Below, in pieces: positions 44,718 through 56,267 of a stretch of DNA of 64,000 nucleotides. This DNA comes from Strigamia acuminata (Eukaryota > Arthropoda > Chilopoda > Geophilomorpha > Linotaeniidae), in NCBI GenBank assembly GCA_949358305.1, contig OX442314.1, positions 9,417,060 through 9,481,059 of the forward strand, read 5' to 3'. Position 1 is the first letter of the stretch. Every line of letters starts with the position of its first letter. The translations under genes were made by a program, and so were the position numbers. Below the pieces are notes generated by a model. It worked only from the letters and a program-made list of their open reading frames with translations, had not been told where the DNA came from and ran no database searches.

Positions 44718-46876
44718 ATGGCGTTGCGCGGATGCCAGGTCAAGACGAGGATCAGCATGGATTCGCTGCCATTCGAGGCACCTCCGCACGCGAGGCGGCA
44801 GCAGCCACAGATGGATCTCGGTCGAATAATGCGATTTGTGCTGGATGGACATTTGGAGATTTTCCTCTTCAATCGCATCGTGCGGATTGTTTTCCGCGGA
44901 ATGTTCCGCGTTTTCGAGCCGGCGAGGCCGGTGTTGGCGCCGCTCAACATTGCGCCTCATAACGGTAGGTCGGGTTGTTGTTTTATCTTTTGGTTTGCTG
45001 GGTTTTGGTGGGGGTTCGTGAAGTGCGGTCGTGTGTAACGTTGTTTGAGTTTGGAAGTGATTCACTTTAAGGTGACGTCAGGGCGTCTTGATCGTTGACC
45101 TTGTTCTTGTGTTTGTTGTTGGGTTTGATTTTGGTTGGATTTTTTTTTTTTGTTTGGTGATGTAATTTTTTTTTCAGTTTTTTTTGGTTTTTTTGTGTTT
45201 ATTTTTGGTTTTTGGGCGTTATTTTGGATTTCTAAAATTTTTTTTTGGTTTTATTGTTTTTTTTTTGGTTTTATTGTTTTTTTTTTGTTTTTATTGTGTT
45301 TTTTTTGGTTTTATTTGTTTATTTTATTTTGCTTATTCATTTTATTTCATTTATTTATTTATTTATTTTCGTTTTCTTCGTTTTTTGGGTGAATTTTGTG
45401 TTTTTTGTTTATTTGTTTATATTTTTTTGGTGTTATTTGGGTTTGTCTGTTTTTGTCGTTTTCGGGGTTTTTCTGGTTGTTCCCGTTTTTAATTTAATCC
45501 TCACTTTAGGCTTATTTTTTTGAGTTTTGCGTTTTGTTTTGTGTTTGTTTTGGAGGGTTTCCGTGTAAAAGAAATCGCTTTTTTTTTTTCGAAATTCTAG
45601 TTTGTTTTTTTTGTAATGGAGTGTTGGAGGGGGAATTCGGGGATTCTCCCGTTTTTTTTTTCATCTAAATTAATAATTAAGAGTTATTTTCATTATTTTA
45701 AGCTATTTTGTGATTTTTATACGCATTTTTTGTTTTATTTTGCGGGTTTTGTGGTTTTTCTTGTGTTTTTGTTTAATTTTGAGGTTTTTATCGTTTTCTT
45801 GCGGATTTTGTGGCTTTTTTTGTGGTCTTTGTTGCGTTTGTGTTTAATTTTAACGTTTTCATCGCTTTTTGGAAGATTTTTCTAAAAAAAAAAAACATAA
45901 AAAACACCAAAAACGTCATTTCAACCCCTAATTTTAAGCTTCTTCCATTGACTTCACGCCTATTTCCCCCATTTTCACATTTTTAAAAACCAATTTCAAA
46001 CTTCCATCACTCCAAAACGCTTAAACCTCACTCGAAAAACCATTTTCAGTGTTCAAAACCTCAATAACAACATTTACTCAACCCATCAAACCCACCAACT
46101 CACATGAAAATGCTCTCAAACACACCTCAAACCCCAAAAATCACTCAAAAAAACCGAAAACCAAACAATTTTCCACAATATAACTTTCCTCGACCCACAT
46201 CCGACAAAAAAAGACAAAAAAACCGCAATTCACCATTTCTCAAATAACTCAAATCCTCAAACCAATTTAACCCTAAAAATCACGCGATGCAATTTATGAA
46301 TAGAAAACCAAGTTAATTCACCGTTGCTTGTATTTACCTCACGCCACCTCCGCTCACTTTCCTGACCCCAGCCAACAAAAGGACTTCCTTTGCACAAAAA
46401 AACATGTTCAATCGTGTTCATCGCGCCGTTAATTTCATTCATCTGAAAAAATAAATTTTTTGAATTGAAATTTTTATTTTAGGCCTATTTTCTACCAACC
46501 GCCGATTTGTTACATTTTTCCATTTTTACTTTCTCCCGAAGGTGTCCACGAACCATTACTTCCCGACGTGGTTCCGGCAAATGAAAATATCCAGTTATTT
46601 GTCGATTTTGGACTCAACTTACGAGTGTTGGCGGATAATTTTCAAGTCGTTCAAGCTCGACGCCGTTTCTTCCTGCCGCGGTTTACTCACCGCTTCGTTA
46701 TTTCTATAGTGAGTGGCGCCATCCGTCGATGGTTTTCGGAATTATTTCGAACTGAAAATTGAATAATTTGATTAAAATTGGCAATAATTTAATGTTTCGT
46801 GATTTGTTTTGTGTTTCAGATGAACGTATTAAATGGTTGGAGGCTGGTTGTGGAGTTTGTTCAACACATCTGGTGA
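44718..46876 (+). CDS. Three-exon gene, unrecognised basic 156-residue protein
   Basis: Exons 44718-44964, 46542-46708 and 46820-46876 join in frame. Exon 1 ends AACG|GTAGGT (phase 1), exon 2 is preceded by TTTCTCCCGAAG and ends ATA|GTGAGT (phase 0), and exon 3 follows TTTGTGTTTCAG and ends at TGA (46874-46876). Introns are 1577 and 111 nt. Alternative starts are the Met codons at 44757 (good context) and 44811. The product is rich in Arg, Phe, Val and Leu: MDLGRIMRFVLDGHLEIFLF in exon 1, NIQLFVDFGLNLRVLADNF in exon 2, then RRRFFLPRFTHRFV, and MNVLNGWRLVVEFVQHIW at the C-terminus. It looks like packed amphipathic helices; no signal peptide is clear. I do not recognise a family. The exon frame has better codon composition than its antisense frames. 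Five TGACGTCA boxes precede it. The GC-rich exon 1 contrasts with AT-rich intron 1. Confidence 0.55.
44965..46541 (+). other. Intron 1, split into T/G-rich and A/C-rich halves
   Basis: 44980-45870 is extremely T/G-rich, with a ~27 bp TTTTTTTGGTTTTATTG repeat at 45240-45320. 45880-46440 is A/C-rich. The switch near 45880 is abrupt. Phe/Val/Leu-rich frames in the first half are compositional. Confidence 0.6.
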
Positions 46877-46879
46877 AAA

Positions 46880-48285
46880 ACTGCCTAAAATCGCCAAAGA
46901 TGATGTCATGGGACCAGGACAAATGCCAAGTTCCGTCCATTTTGACCTAGTCGGATTTATTATTTTAATTATTTGTTCATGATTATTATTAATTAATTAA
47001 TTAATTCTTATTTAATTTAATTTCGTATTTAATTCTCTTTAAAACTATGCAATTTTTCGCTTTACGGCGATTGGCCGTAAATGACGGAAGCTCTGAGCTG
47101 TCATCTGTGATTTTACTTATTCTTTATAAATAATTCCGCTAGGGAATAGTTTTTAATTTAATTTTGAATTATGTGCTTTAAATTAAACAGGGAATTTGGA
47201 ATTAAACCATTTGGAACAAAAAATAAAAAAATTTAGAAACAAAAAAAATCAAAAACAACTTACAAATGCAAAATTTTTAGTTCCGCATGACGCCACTCGT
47301 TGGCGCTTTTGAACTGCAAATGGCCGATTCCATTCCCGATGTCAAGATTTGCCTTTTGAAAATCTAAAGTATTTCTATAATTGCTTTCATTTTTGGTATT
47401 TTTTTCTCCTCTCTTGGACCTTGATCTTATAATAAATAACAAATTAAAATGGACAAGTGGTTTGTTGAATGACAAACTCTGACAATTCCGATCCCAGTTG
47501 TCGCCAGGAGATTGAATTTAGTCCCAATTTCTGTCACTCTGGCGCCACACAACATCTTGGGGATTTGGGAATGTTGCAGTTGGTCTTTCATGATCTCGCT
47601 TAACCCTTTCAATATCTGACCATTGTCCACTGGTGCTGTTGGGTGGATGTTGTTTGGGTTTATTTTACAATCTCAGTACAATCTCAAAACAAAGTGTATT
47701 TTCATACAGCAATAGTCAACAGGAATTGCATTGTTCACGACTTATGACGTCATTTCCTGCCTCATTCTATTTTTTATCAATATATTTTTGATGGCCAAGA
47801 AATGTATTGTTTTTTTTCCTTCAGGATTCTGGGGAAAATTGTGTTTTCTAAATTTTTTTGAATAAAAAAATACCAAATGTATATGTATATAAAAGAATAA
47901 ATATTTGTGAATTGGGTTTTAGGCCTAATTCTAAAATCACTATCTAAAATGTCTTTCAAGTTAAAATGAATGGAGGAAATTATTGTAATGAACGAAGAGA
48001 GTAAAAGTGATTTTTTTTTTAAATTTCCATTTTCATAAATCTTAATAAAACATTTTTGAAAACTGAATTGCTACTTTGTTTGTAATTATTGTTTTTATTA
48101 GGTAAATAATCCAGTTGGATGAACATGAAGATAAGAAATAAATAAAAATAATAATCCACTTGACTGCTTAACATTGATGAGAACAAAATTAACATTGGCC
48201 ATTTTTGTGTCTGTAGGAAGATTATTTTGACAAATTCGGCCATTTCTCTTTTGAAATAAAGTCAAAATCTCTTGTTTTTAGGCAC
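46880..48285. other. Downstream DNA, no gene firmly supported
   Basis: 47427-47630 on the minus strand reads LKGLSEIMKDQLQHSQIPK and more, which could be an exon, but I find no matching splice sites or family. 47745 has an isolated TGACGTCA. The rest is AT-rich. Confidence 0.35.
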
Positions 48286-48289
48286 AAAA

Positions 48290-48765
48290 AAAAGATATTT
48301 TGATGAAATTAGCCTTTTTTGATAAAATTAAGTCTTTTTTAAATAAAATTAAACCTTTTTTGATAAAAAAAAAAAAAAACCTTTTTTGATAAAAAAAAAA
48401 CCTTTTTTGATAAAAAAAAAAACCTTTTTTGATAAAATTCAGCTATTTTTGATATAAATAAGCCCTTTTTGATAAAATTCAACCATTATTGATAAAATTC
48501 AACCATTTTTGATAAAATTCAGCCATTTTTGAATGATTAAATTCAGCCATTTTTGATGAAATTTATCTATTTCTGAAGAAATTCAGCCAATTTTGATCAA
48601 ATTCAACCATTTTTGATCAAATTCAACCATTTTTGATCAAATTCAACCATTTTTGTTAAAAATCTACAATTTTGATAAAATTTCAGCCATTTTGATAAAA
48701 TTTTATCCATTTTGATAAAATTAGGCCTTTTTTTGCTAGAAATCTCCAAATTTGATTAAATTTCA
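48290..48765. repeat. ~21 bp array (TTTTTGATAAAATTCAACCA)
   Basis: Left units: CCTTTTTTGATAAAA plus an A run. Right units: TTTTTGAT(A/C)AAATTCA(A/G)CCA. About 20 copies. C/A-rich DNA follows (48770-49200) with an A run at 48999-49017. Confidence 0.85.
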
Positions 48766-49899
48766 ACTATTCCTATACACAAAAATTATAATTCAATAAA
48801 TTTCATCCATTTGAAAACAGAAAAATTTAAATCAAATCAAATCCAGCCATTTTCATACCAAATTTAACCAATTCAATCACCCAATCACCCAATAAAAACA
48901 ATTAAAAAATCCCATCTACAATCCCCCTAAAAAAAAAAAAAATGATTATTTCCACAAAAAAAAATATAATTTTATCAAATTCCCATTTTAATATATAAAA
49001 AAAAAAAAAAAAAAAAAACCCTTCATATTAAATCCCTCAAAATAATGACCCCCAACTACCCAACTAACCCACCACCTGTAAACCTCACCCAATTTCCCAC
49101 AATTCCCAAAAACAATAACAAGACAAACCCACATCCTCCAAACCTCACAGCTACATATAAAAGGAAACACAAGAGTCTCGAATCACATAAATAGCCCCAT
49201 AAAACCCCCTGATTTACACCTCAAACCCTCAGGACCCTCTTTCCTTCATGGAACCCCTTACTTATTAATTAACAGTGTGTGTTGCACGACTCTCGATGGA
49301 ATTTCCGCAAATTTTCCACCCGCCAACACGAAATTACGCCATTTGCCGCCGTGTCATATTTTTCCGCCATGTTGACTTTATTGCGGGACTTAAAGAGTTG
49401 AGCCGCGTGCGTCGTTGTAGCGGGGGATTCGCATTGCAAAAATCGATAAATCTGAGGGATGAATAGGAGCAAAAACACAAATGGAACCCATTTATTTGGC
49501 CCTTAATCATTGATGAGCCAGTTGAACTTTTATTCCTTCTTCTGACGTCCCGCTGGGAATGTGTGTGCAGTGAAGCCGCTTTTTCTCAATCAAGGCCTCG
49601 ATCCAGGCGGCGCTTTTCCACTTACACGGAAGAAGACAAAAAATATAAATATATAAAAAGTGGAGTAAAAGTGTGTGGGTTTTTTTTGTGGTTTTTATGC
49701 AATGGGGAAAAAGATGGGGGGTTTGTTTTGGGGGGGTTTTTATTCGTTGTTTATTTATTTTGGTTTGGTTTTTATTCGTTGTTTATTCATTTTGGTTTGG
49801 TTTTTATTCGTTTTGTTCTGGGTTTTTTGTTGTTTTGCTTTGGTTGTCACTGGGTTTTCATTGGTTTTTATTGATTTTTCATTGGTTTTAAATTAATTT
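48766..49899. other. C/A-rich, unique, then T/G-rich spacer
   Basis: 48770-49210 is C/A-rich; 49210-49640 is unique with no supported exon; 49675-49900 is strongly T/G-rich with a 32 bp TTTATTCGTTGTTTATT..TTTTGGTTTGGT repeat. Confidence 0.5.
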
Positions 49900-50795
49900 T
49901 TCACTGTTTTTTATTGATTTTTTATTAGTTTTTATTGATTTTTCACTGGGTTTTATTGATTTTTCACTGATTTCTATAGATTTTTCACTGATTTCTATGG
50001 ATTTTAATTGATTTTTACTGATTTTTCATTGATTTTCACTGATTCTTATTGGTTTTCACTGATTTTTCGTTTCTTTTCGCTGGTTTTCATTAATTTTCAC
50101 TGATTTTTTCACAATTTTTACTGATTTTCCAAGATTTTTACTGATTTTTACTAATTTTTTTCACAATTTTTACTGATTTTCCATGATTTTACTGATTTTT
50201 ATTGATTTTCACTTGTTTTTTTTTATAATTTTTTACTGATTTTTTCACAATTTTTACTGATTTTCCATGATTTTTACTGATTTTTTTCACTATTTTTACT
50301 GATTTTCCATGATTTTTACTGATTTTCCATAATTTTCACTGATTTTTACTGATTTTCATTAATTTTCACTTACCGGTATTATTCGTTAATTTTCACTGAT
50401 TTACATTAATTTTTACTGATTTTTATTAATCTTCACTGATTTTCACTTATTATTCATTAATTTTCACTGATTTATCATTAATTTTTACTGATTTTTATTA
50501 ATCTTCACTGATTTTCACTTATTATTCATTAATTTTCACTGATTTATCATTAATCTTCACTGATTTTCATTAATCTTCATTGATTTTCATTAATCTTCAC
50601 TGATTTTCATTAATCTTCACTGATTTTCATTAATCTTCACTGATTTTCACCGATTTTTAATGATTTTTACTGATTTTTTTAATGATTTTCATTAATTTTC
50701 ATTGATTGTCATTAATTTTCATTGATTGTCATTAATTTTCATTGATTGTCATTAATTTTCATTGATTTCCAATATTGTTTTTATTGATTTCTATT
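49900..50795. repeat. ~20 bp array (TTTTCACTGATTTTCATTAAT)
   Basis: Degenerate units built on (A/T)TTTT(C/A)ACTGATTTT. More regular at 50560-50650 (TTCATTAATCTTCACTGATT) and 50690-50765 (CATTAATTTTCATTGATTGT, 19-20 bp). Confidence 0.8.
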
Positions 50796-51559
50796 GATAT
50801 TTCCACTGAACGAACGACTCTTGATAACGCCACCAAATCAATTAATCAACAGTAATTAATCAATCATTCCCTCCAATTTAAAAAAAAAAAATAACAAATA
50901 AAAAGATGAAAAATTTGCCATTTTTGTTTGCAAAAGGGCAAGAAAAGACAAACGATGCAGCGAATTCATTTCCCAAAGTGGATTTTGACCTTTATCATCA
51001 ACTAGCTGTCCACTGATGGGTCCACTGACCAGATCAACTGATGCATCAACGTCATTTTGTCGTCCCTTAAGTTCACAATCGCCTTACACACTCTTTCGGT
51101 CATTTCTACTTGAACGAACGAGCGCAGGAAAAAGGTATACGCGAGTTTATATAGAATTTTTTCTATTTATTTTTATTTTTTAATGCGCACCATCTTGTGT
51201 CATAAAGATAAACCAATTTCAGGGTGGATATTTATTAATAGCTCTTTACCCACCCCCCCTTTCCTCAATATGTCCTGCGGGGGTAAACCTTAAACCGCGT
51301 TTTGAAATTTTTATTACGCGCCCGCTCATACATTTCAATGAGCATGTCACTTGTGGAATCGCAGTGGATTATGGGATTTTGTAAGATGTTATTTTTCGGG
51401 GGTTTAGGGGGGGGGGGGGGGGGATGAAATCGTTTCTAGCGGGGAATTTTTTGGTTTTGTATTTTTTTTTTTGCGATTAAGAAATTAAGGTAATTAGTGA
51501 TGATTTGGTGTTTTTGATGTTTGAGTGAAAAACAGGAAATTTTCGGGTGAAAACATCAA
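50796..51559. other. Unique DNA, then G-run and T/G-rich flank
   Basis: A run of 17 G lies at 51407-51423 in the T/G-rich flank of the next array. No gene seen. Confidence 0.5.
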
Positions 51560-52240
51560 TTTTTATAATAAAAAAAATAGCCATTTTTATACAAAAAAAG
51601 AATTTTTTATACAAAAAAAAGCATTTTTTATACAAAAAAAGCATTTTTTATACAAAAAAAGCATTTTTTATATTAAAAACAGCAATTTTTGTACGAAAAA
51701 CAGCAATTTTTATACGAAAAACAGCAATTTTTATACGAAAAACAGCTATTTTAATACGAAAAACAGCAATTTTAATACAAAAAATAGCAAATTTTGGGTA
51801 AAAAAACAGCAATTTTGTGTGAAAATCACTAATTTTTGGGTAAAAAACAGCAATATTTGCGTAAAAAACAGCAATTTTTGGGTAAAAAACAGCAATTTTT
51901 GGGTAAAAAACAGCAATTTTTGGGTAAAAATCACTAATTTTATGTGAAAATCAGCAATTTTCATACAAAAATCAGCAATTTTCGTATAAAAATCAGCAAC
52001 TTTCATATAAAAATCAGCAATTTTCATATAAAAATCAGCATTTTTCGTATAAAAATCAGCAACTTTCATATAAAAATCAGCAATTTTCATATAAAAATCA
52101 GCAATTTTCGTATAAAAATCAGCAATTTTCGTATAAAAATCAGCAATTTTCGTATAAAAATCAGCAATTTTCATATAAAAATCAGCAATTTTCATATAAA
52201 AATCAGCAATTTTCATATAAAAATCAGCAAAATTTTTATG
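51560..52240. repeat. 21 bp array (CAGCAATTTTCATATAAAAAT)
   Basis: Left units: GCATTTTTTATACAAAAAAA. Middle: AGCAATTTTTGGGTAAAAAAC. Right (51950-52235): about 14 near-identical 21 bp copies. The DFYMKIA-type and SNFHIKI-type repeated frames on both strands are artefacts. Confidence 0.92.
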
Positions 52241-53727
52241 CAAAAAAACAATTTCAATGCAAAATACAGCAAATGTTGCATACAAACACTACTCATTACA
52301 CAAAAAACACCAATTCCACGCACATTTCCACCTAAAAAACTGCAATTTACGTCTAAAATTAATCGATCATGCTGAAGAAAACTTCATTACATATCCACAA
52401 AATCTCCAATTCTAATCAAAAATCCCAAAACAACACTTTACTCCAACAATCCTAATTCTTTTCACAACTAAAATAAAAAAAATATAAATTTTACAATTTC
52501 ACAGCAAATACAACAAAAACACACACAAAACCACCAAACTCAAAACCCCAAACCATACAAAACTTCCCCAATCTCCAATTACCCCTAAAGAACAACCCAA
52601 AACTTTTTAATTCCCCTCTTTAACATCATCTCATTACCAAAAGCGACTTTTCCCTTTCCTTATCCCCTCACCCCCATAAAATAAAAAAATAAAACAAAAT
52701 GACCCCCTCGACATTTTATCCCACTCGCTAATTTTATTACAACAACAAAAAAATTCCAAAAACTTTACGAACCAGACGCAAAAAACCCACGCAAATGAAT
52801 AATCCTTTTATTACCAAAAATATTAAAACCAAAAACCAAACCACGCACCACAACACAACCCCATCGAATCGAATTCGGGCCTATTCGCGGAACCGGTGCC
52901 GCCATCTGGCGATGGTTCGCGTCGCCCACAAAACCCGTGCAGGCGCTCCAACTTCTCGGAAAAGATGTTCCTTTCATAAATCCACGAGAATTGAACCTCG
53001 TTACACCAAACTCAATCCCCGGATCAAACTGATGCACGGATTTTTATGATCTCACTTGTGGTTTGGCGGTTATGGGCGCGAATTTGCGCCACATGGCGGC
53101 GTTGGTTGCTGGCATGTTATGAAATTTGAAGCGTGCTTCGTAACGAGGCTCGTTATATGCATCCACAATGAAAATAATAAAAGGAAATTACGGCGACTTC
53201 TCCTATATGTGTTTTTTGCTCGTTCAAACTCGTCCCTGTCGTCGTGCCCGAGTGTAATTGGGAGGGAATACATTTTTAGGCTTAAAGAGGCCATTTTGGA
53301 ATGTTTTGTTGGGTTTGTTTGGGGTTTTTGTAATTGATTAATATAATTTTCGGGAAAAAACCGTTGGGAATGATTAGGTTTGGGTTTGATGGCGTCGGGG
53401 TGGGGTGTGTGAGGTATATAAAAGTTGATAACCCTCGTTGTAGTGAAAATTTGGAAATTGAGGTATCAATAATTGATGTTGGTTGGTTGGTGAAAAATTG
53501 ATTCGGTTTGCATTGTTGGTGGTGTGTTGGTGGTGGATGAAAATTTAAAATGGAAAGAGATTTATGTTTAATTGGAGAAAGTTTGATATATTGTGTGGAT
53601 ATTTTTTTGTGAAATATTTGTTAGTCAGGATTTTCAAAATCCATCTAAGATTGAATGCTAAATGTTTAGACAATTTGAATAAAACTGTAACCGATTGAGG
53701 TTGCATTTAGAGAATTTTGAATATATT
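52241..53727. other. C/A-rich, unique, then T/G-rich spacer
   Basis: 52260-52800 is C/A-rich; 52860-53290 is mixed with no confirmed exon; 53330-53720 is T/G-rich (53401-53520 has 36 G and 7 C). Confidence 0.55.
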
Positions 53728-54180
53728 CAGGCATTTTGGAGAAAATTTAGGTATTTTGGAGGAAATTTAGGTATTTTGGACAAAATTTAGGTATTTTGCA
53801 CAAATTTTAGGTATTTTGCACAAAATTTAGGTATTTTGCACAAAATTTAGGTATTTTGCACAAAATTTAGGTATTTTGCACAAAATTTAGGTATTTTGGA
53901 GGAAATTTAGGTATTTTGGACAAAATTTAGGTATTTTGGACAAAATTTAGGTATTTTGGACAAAATTTAGGTATTTTGCACAAAATTTAGGTATTTTGGA
54001 CAAAATTTAGGCATTTTGCACAAAATTTAGGCATTTTGCACAAAATTTAGGCATTTTGCACAAAATTTAGGCATTTTGCACAAAATTTAGGCATTTTGCA
54101 CAAAATTTAGGCATTTTGCACAAAATTTAGGTATTTTGCACAAAATTTAGGCATTTTGCACAAAATTTAGGCATTTTGTT
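53728..54180. repeat. 21 bp array (GCACAAAATTTAGGTATTTTG), ~21 copies
   Basis: Variants GGACAAAA / GCACAAAA and GGTATT / GGCATT occur in runs, showing block-wise amplification (GGCATT copies cluster at 54005-54115). Confidence 0.95.
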
Positions 54181-54736
54181 TAATGTTTGTCATTTTTAAT
54201 ACAACTTGAACAATAACTTGACTAATTTGAACAAGATTAGACAACATTTCGACAAAACCAGACAACATTTTGAAACAATTTAACATTCTCTAAATACTCC
54301 TCAATCCCATCAATCATCCCATAACAATCCACAAGCATTCATCAAAAAAAAAAAATTAATCTTTAATTCATTAAAAACAAATATTAATCTTCAATTCATT
54401 AAAAAAAATTAATCTTCACTTCATTAAAAAAAAAATCAAATCACCACCATTAATCCCAACCAAATAAGAAAAATCACATTTTTAATGACGCTTCATACCA
54501 TCCCAATCCAAATTTACATCTCTTTCCACACCACTTCTCCACCAAACGAAATAAACGCAAAAGAAGACTCATAAACATCCTAATTGACACATATCCATCC
54601 AAATTACAAGTCGCATCGTCTCCCATCACAAATGACTCATCCAAACCAACTTTTTCCCTCTTAATTGCAAATTAAAACAAAAATAAAACACAAAACCACT
54701 TCCTCTACAAACTTCACAAATAAAAAATAATTATTC

Positions 54737-54770
<34 letters not shown>

Positions 54771-55739
54771 CGATGCCCCCCCATCATCCCTTGTTCTATC
54801 CCCCAGCATCATCAGCATCCTGACTAGGTGTATTCATCCCGCAGTTTATTATCAAGAGAGACGGAGGGGGAAGTTTGTGGAAAAAAAAGGAAAGGGATGT
54901 TTTGTGGCGGGAATTGACAAGGGAAGAATCTAATTGGACGCCAAAGACCCTTCCCCCCGCTTTATTTGTGGGAAAATTTAATTTGCTAATAGGCCAGAAG
55001 TTTTGTGTAATGGAGTCTGTCAATGTAATCTCCCATTTCGGATTTACATCACGTTTACCTTGTTATTTTCCCTTTTTATTTTCATCGCGTTTTATCTCGT
55101 TTTTTTGTTGTTTTATTGATCACGTGGGTTGTTTGATGTATGTTGGCACGTGGATTACACCTGAGTCGAGTGTATAAACACCTGTTAAAGAAGCGGAAGT
55201 AGATTTTTTTTTTTTTTTAATTTTAATTTTTTTTAATTTTGAAAAAAATGTTAAATTTGGTTTTTATTTCGTGTTAATTTTGTGAGTTTTTTTATATTTT
55301 TTTTTATGATGATTTCATCAACGGGTGTTGGTTTCCCAGTATTGGGAAATCAATTTCTTTATAAGGGGAGTCATAACTGGACGTACGTATGGTCTCAGAT
55401 TGGTGCTTTGTGTTGTTTTATTTCTTCGAGTGCTGTAGTGTGTGGATTTCGCACGAAAAACTATAGAAATGATAATAATGAGGACGGGAAAAGCTCCGCT
55501 CGAAAGTGGACTTCTCTGCGCAATTTGATCGGGAGGATTTTATTTTTCACGCTCGGTTGACGGATTGTGAATTAATCATCGCTGTAGTCGTTTTTTGATT
55601 TTTGATTTTCTTTATCGATTTTTATCCGATTTTTTTTAATTCGATATAAAAGTATCGATATTGGGGTTTTTTGTTGTAGTTTTCGTTGTAGTTTTCGACC
55701 TAAAAAAAACAAAAATTCAAGAATTTAATTACCAGAAAG
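54181..55739. other. C/A-rich flank, A-run, then unique DNA
   Basis: 54241-54360 has 31 C and 4 G. An A run of ~30 lies at 54739-54768. 54770-55560 has open frames without domains. No gene called. Confidence 0.45.
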
Positions 55740-56220
55740 TTGTTTTCTCTATGGGGCCCCTTTCTTACATCCAAATTCAATTCGAGGCCCATTTAAAAAT
55801 AAATTTCCAAAAAAAAAAATTTGATTTAAATTTTTTTTCCAAAATTTTTTTTTTATTCCAAATTTTTATTCCAAATTTTTTTTTTTTATTCCAAATTTTT
55901 ATTCAAAAATTTTTTTTAAAAAATTTTATGTCAATTTTTTTTTTCTTTTTACAATTTTATTTCCAAAATTTTGTTTTTCGGAACACTGGGGCCCCGCATC
56001 TGCTAGGAGCCCATCACCAATTTTGATTTATAATTTTATTTCCAAATTTTCTTTTTTTTAAAATTTTATTTCCAAATTTTCTTTTTTTAAAAATTTTATT
56101 TCCAAATTTTATTTTTTTAATTTTATTTCCACATTTTTTTTTTTTTTACAATTTCTTTTACAAATTTTTTCTTTCGAAATTCGGGGCCCCGCATCTGCTA
56201 GGGGCCCCTCACCTCCAACA
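55740..56220. repeat. Degenerate GGGGCCCCGCATCTGCTAGG repeat region
   Basis: GGGGCCCCGCATCTGCTAGG stands at about 55989 and 56184, separated by degenerate TTTTATTTCCAAATTT units. Similar GGGCCCC words occur at 35250-35420. Probably fragments of one TE family. Confidence 0.5.
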
Positions 56221-56267
56221 ACCACAAAAACCTCAAAACCCGACCTCGTTTCAACCTCCAAAATTAA

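Noticed and set aside
45135-45885. Hydrophobic Phe/Leu/Val-rich frames resembling multi-pass membrane proteins
   Set aside because: Produced by extreme T/G composition inside an intron.
47427-47630. Minus-strand frame that could be an exon
   Set aside because: Two frames are partly open over the same stretch, and no acceptor/donor pair fits; kept only as a note.
51525-52375. Long frames with repeated DFYMKIA / SNFHIKI peptides
   Set aside because: Same artefact of a 21 bp array.
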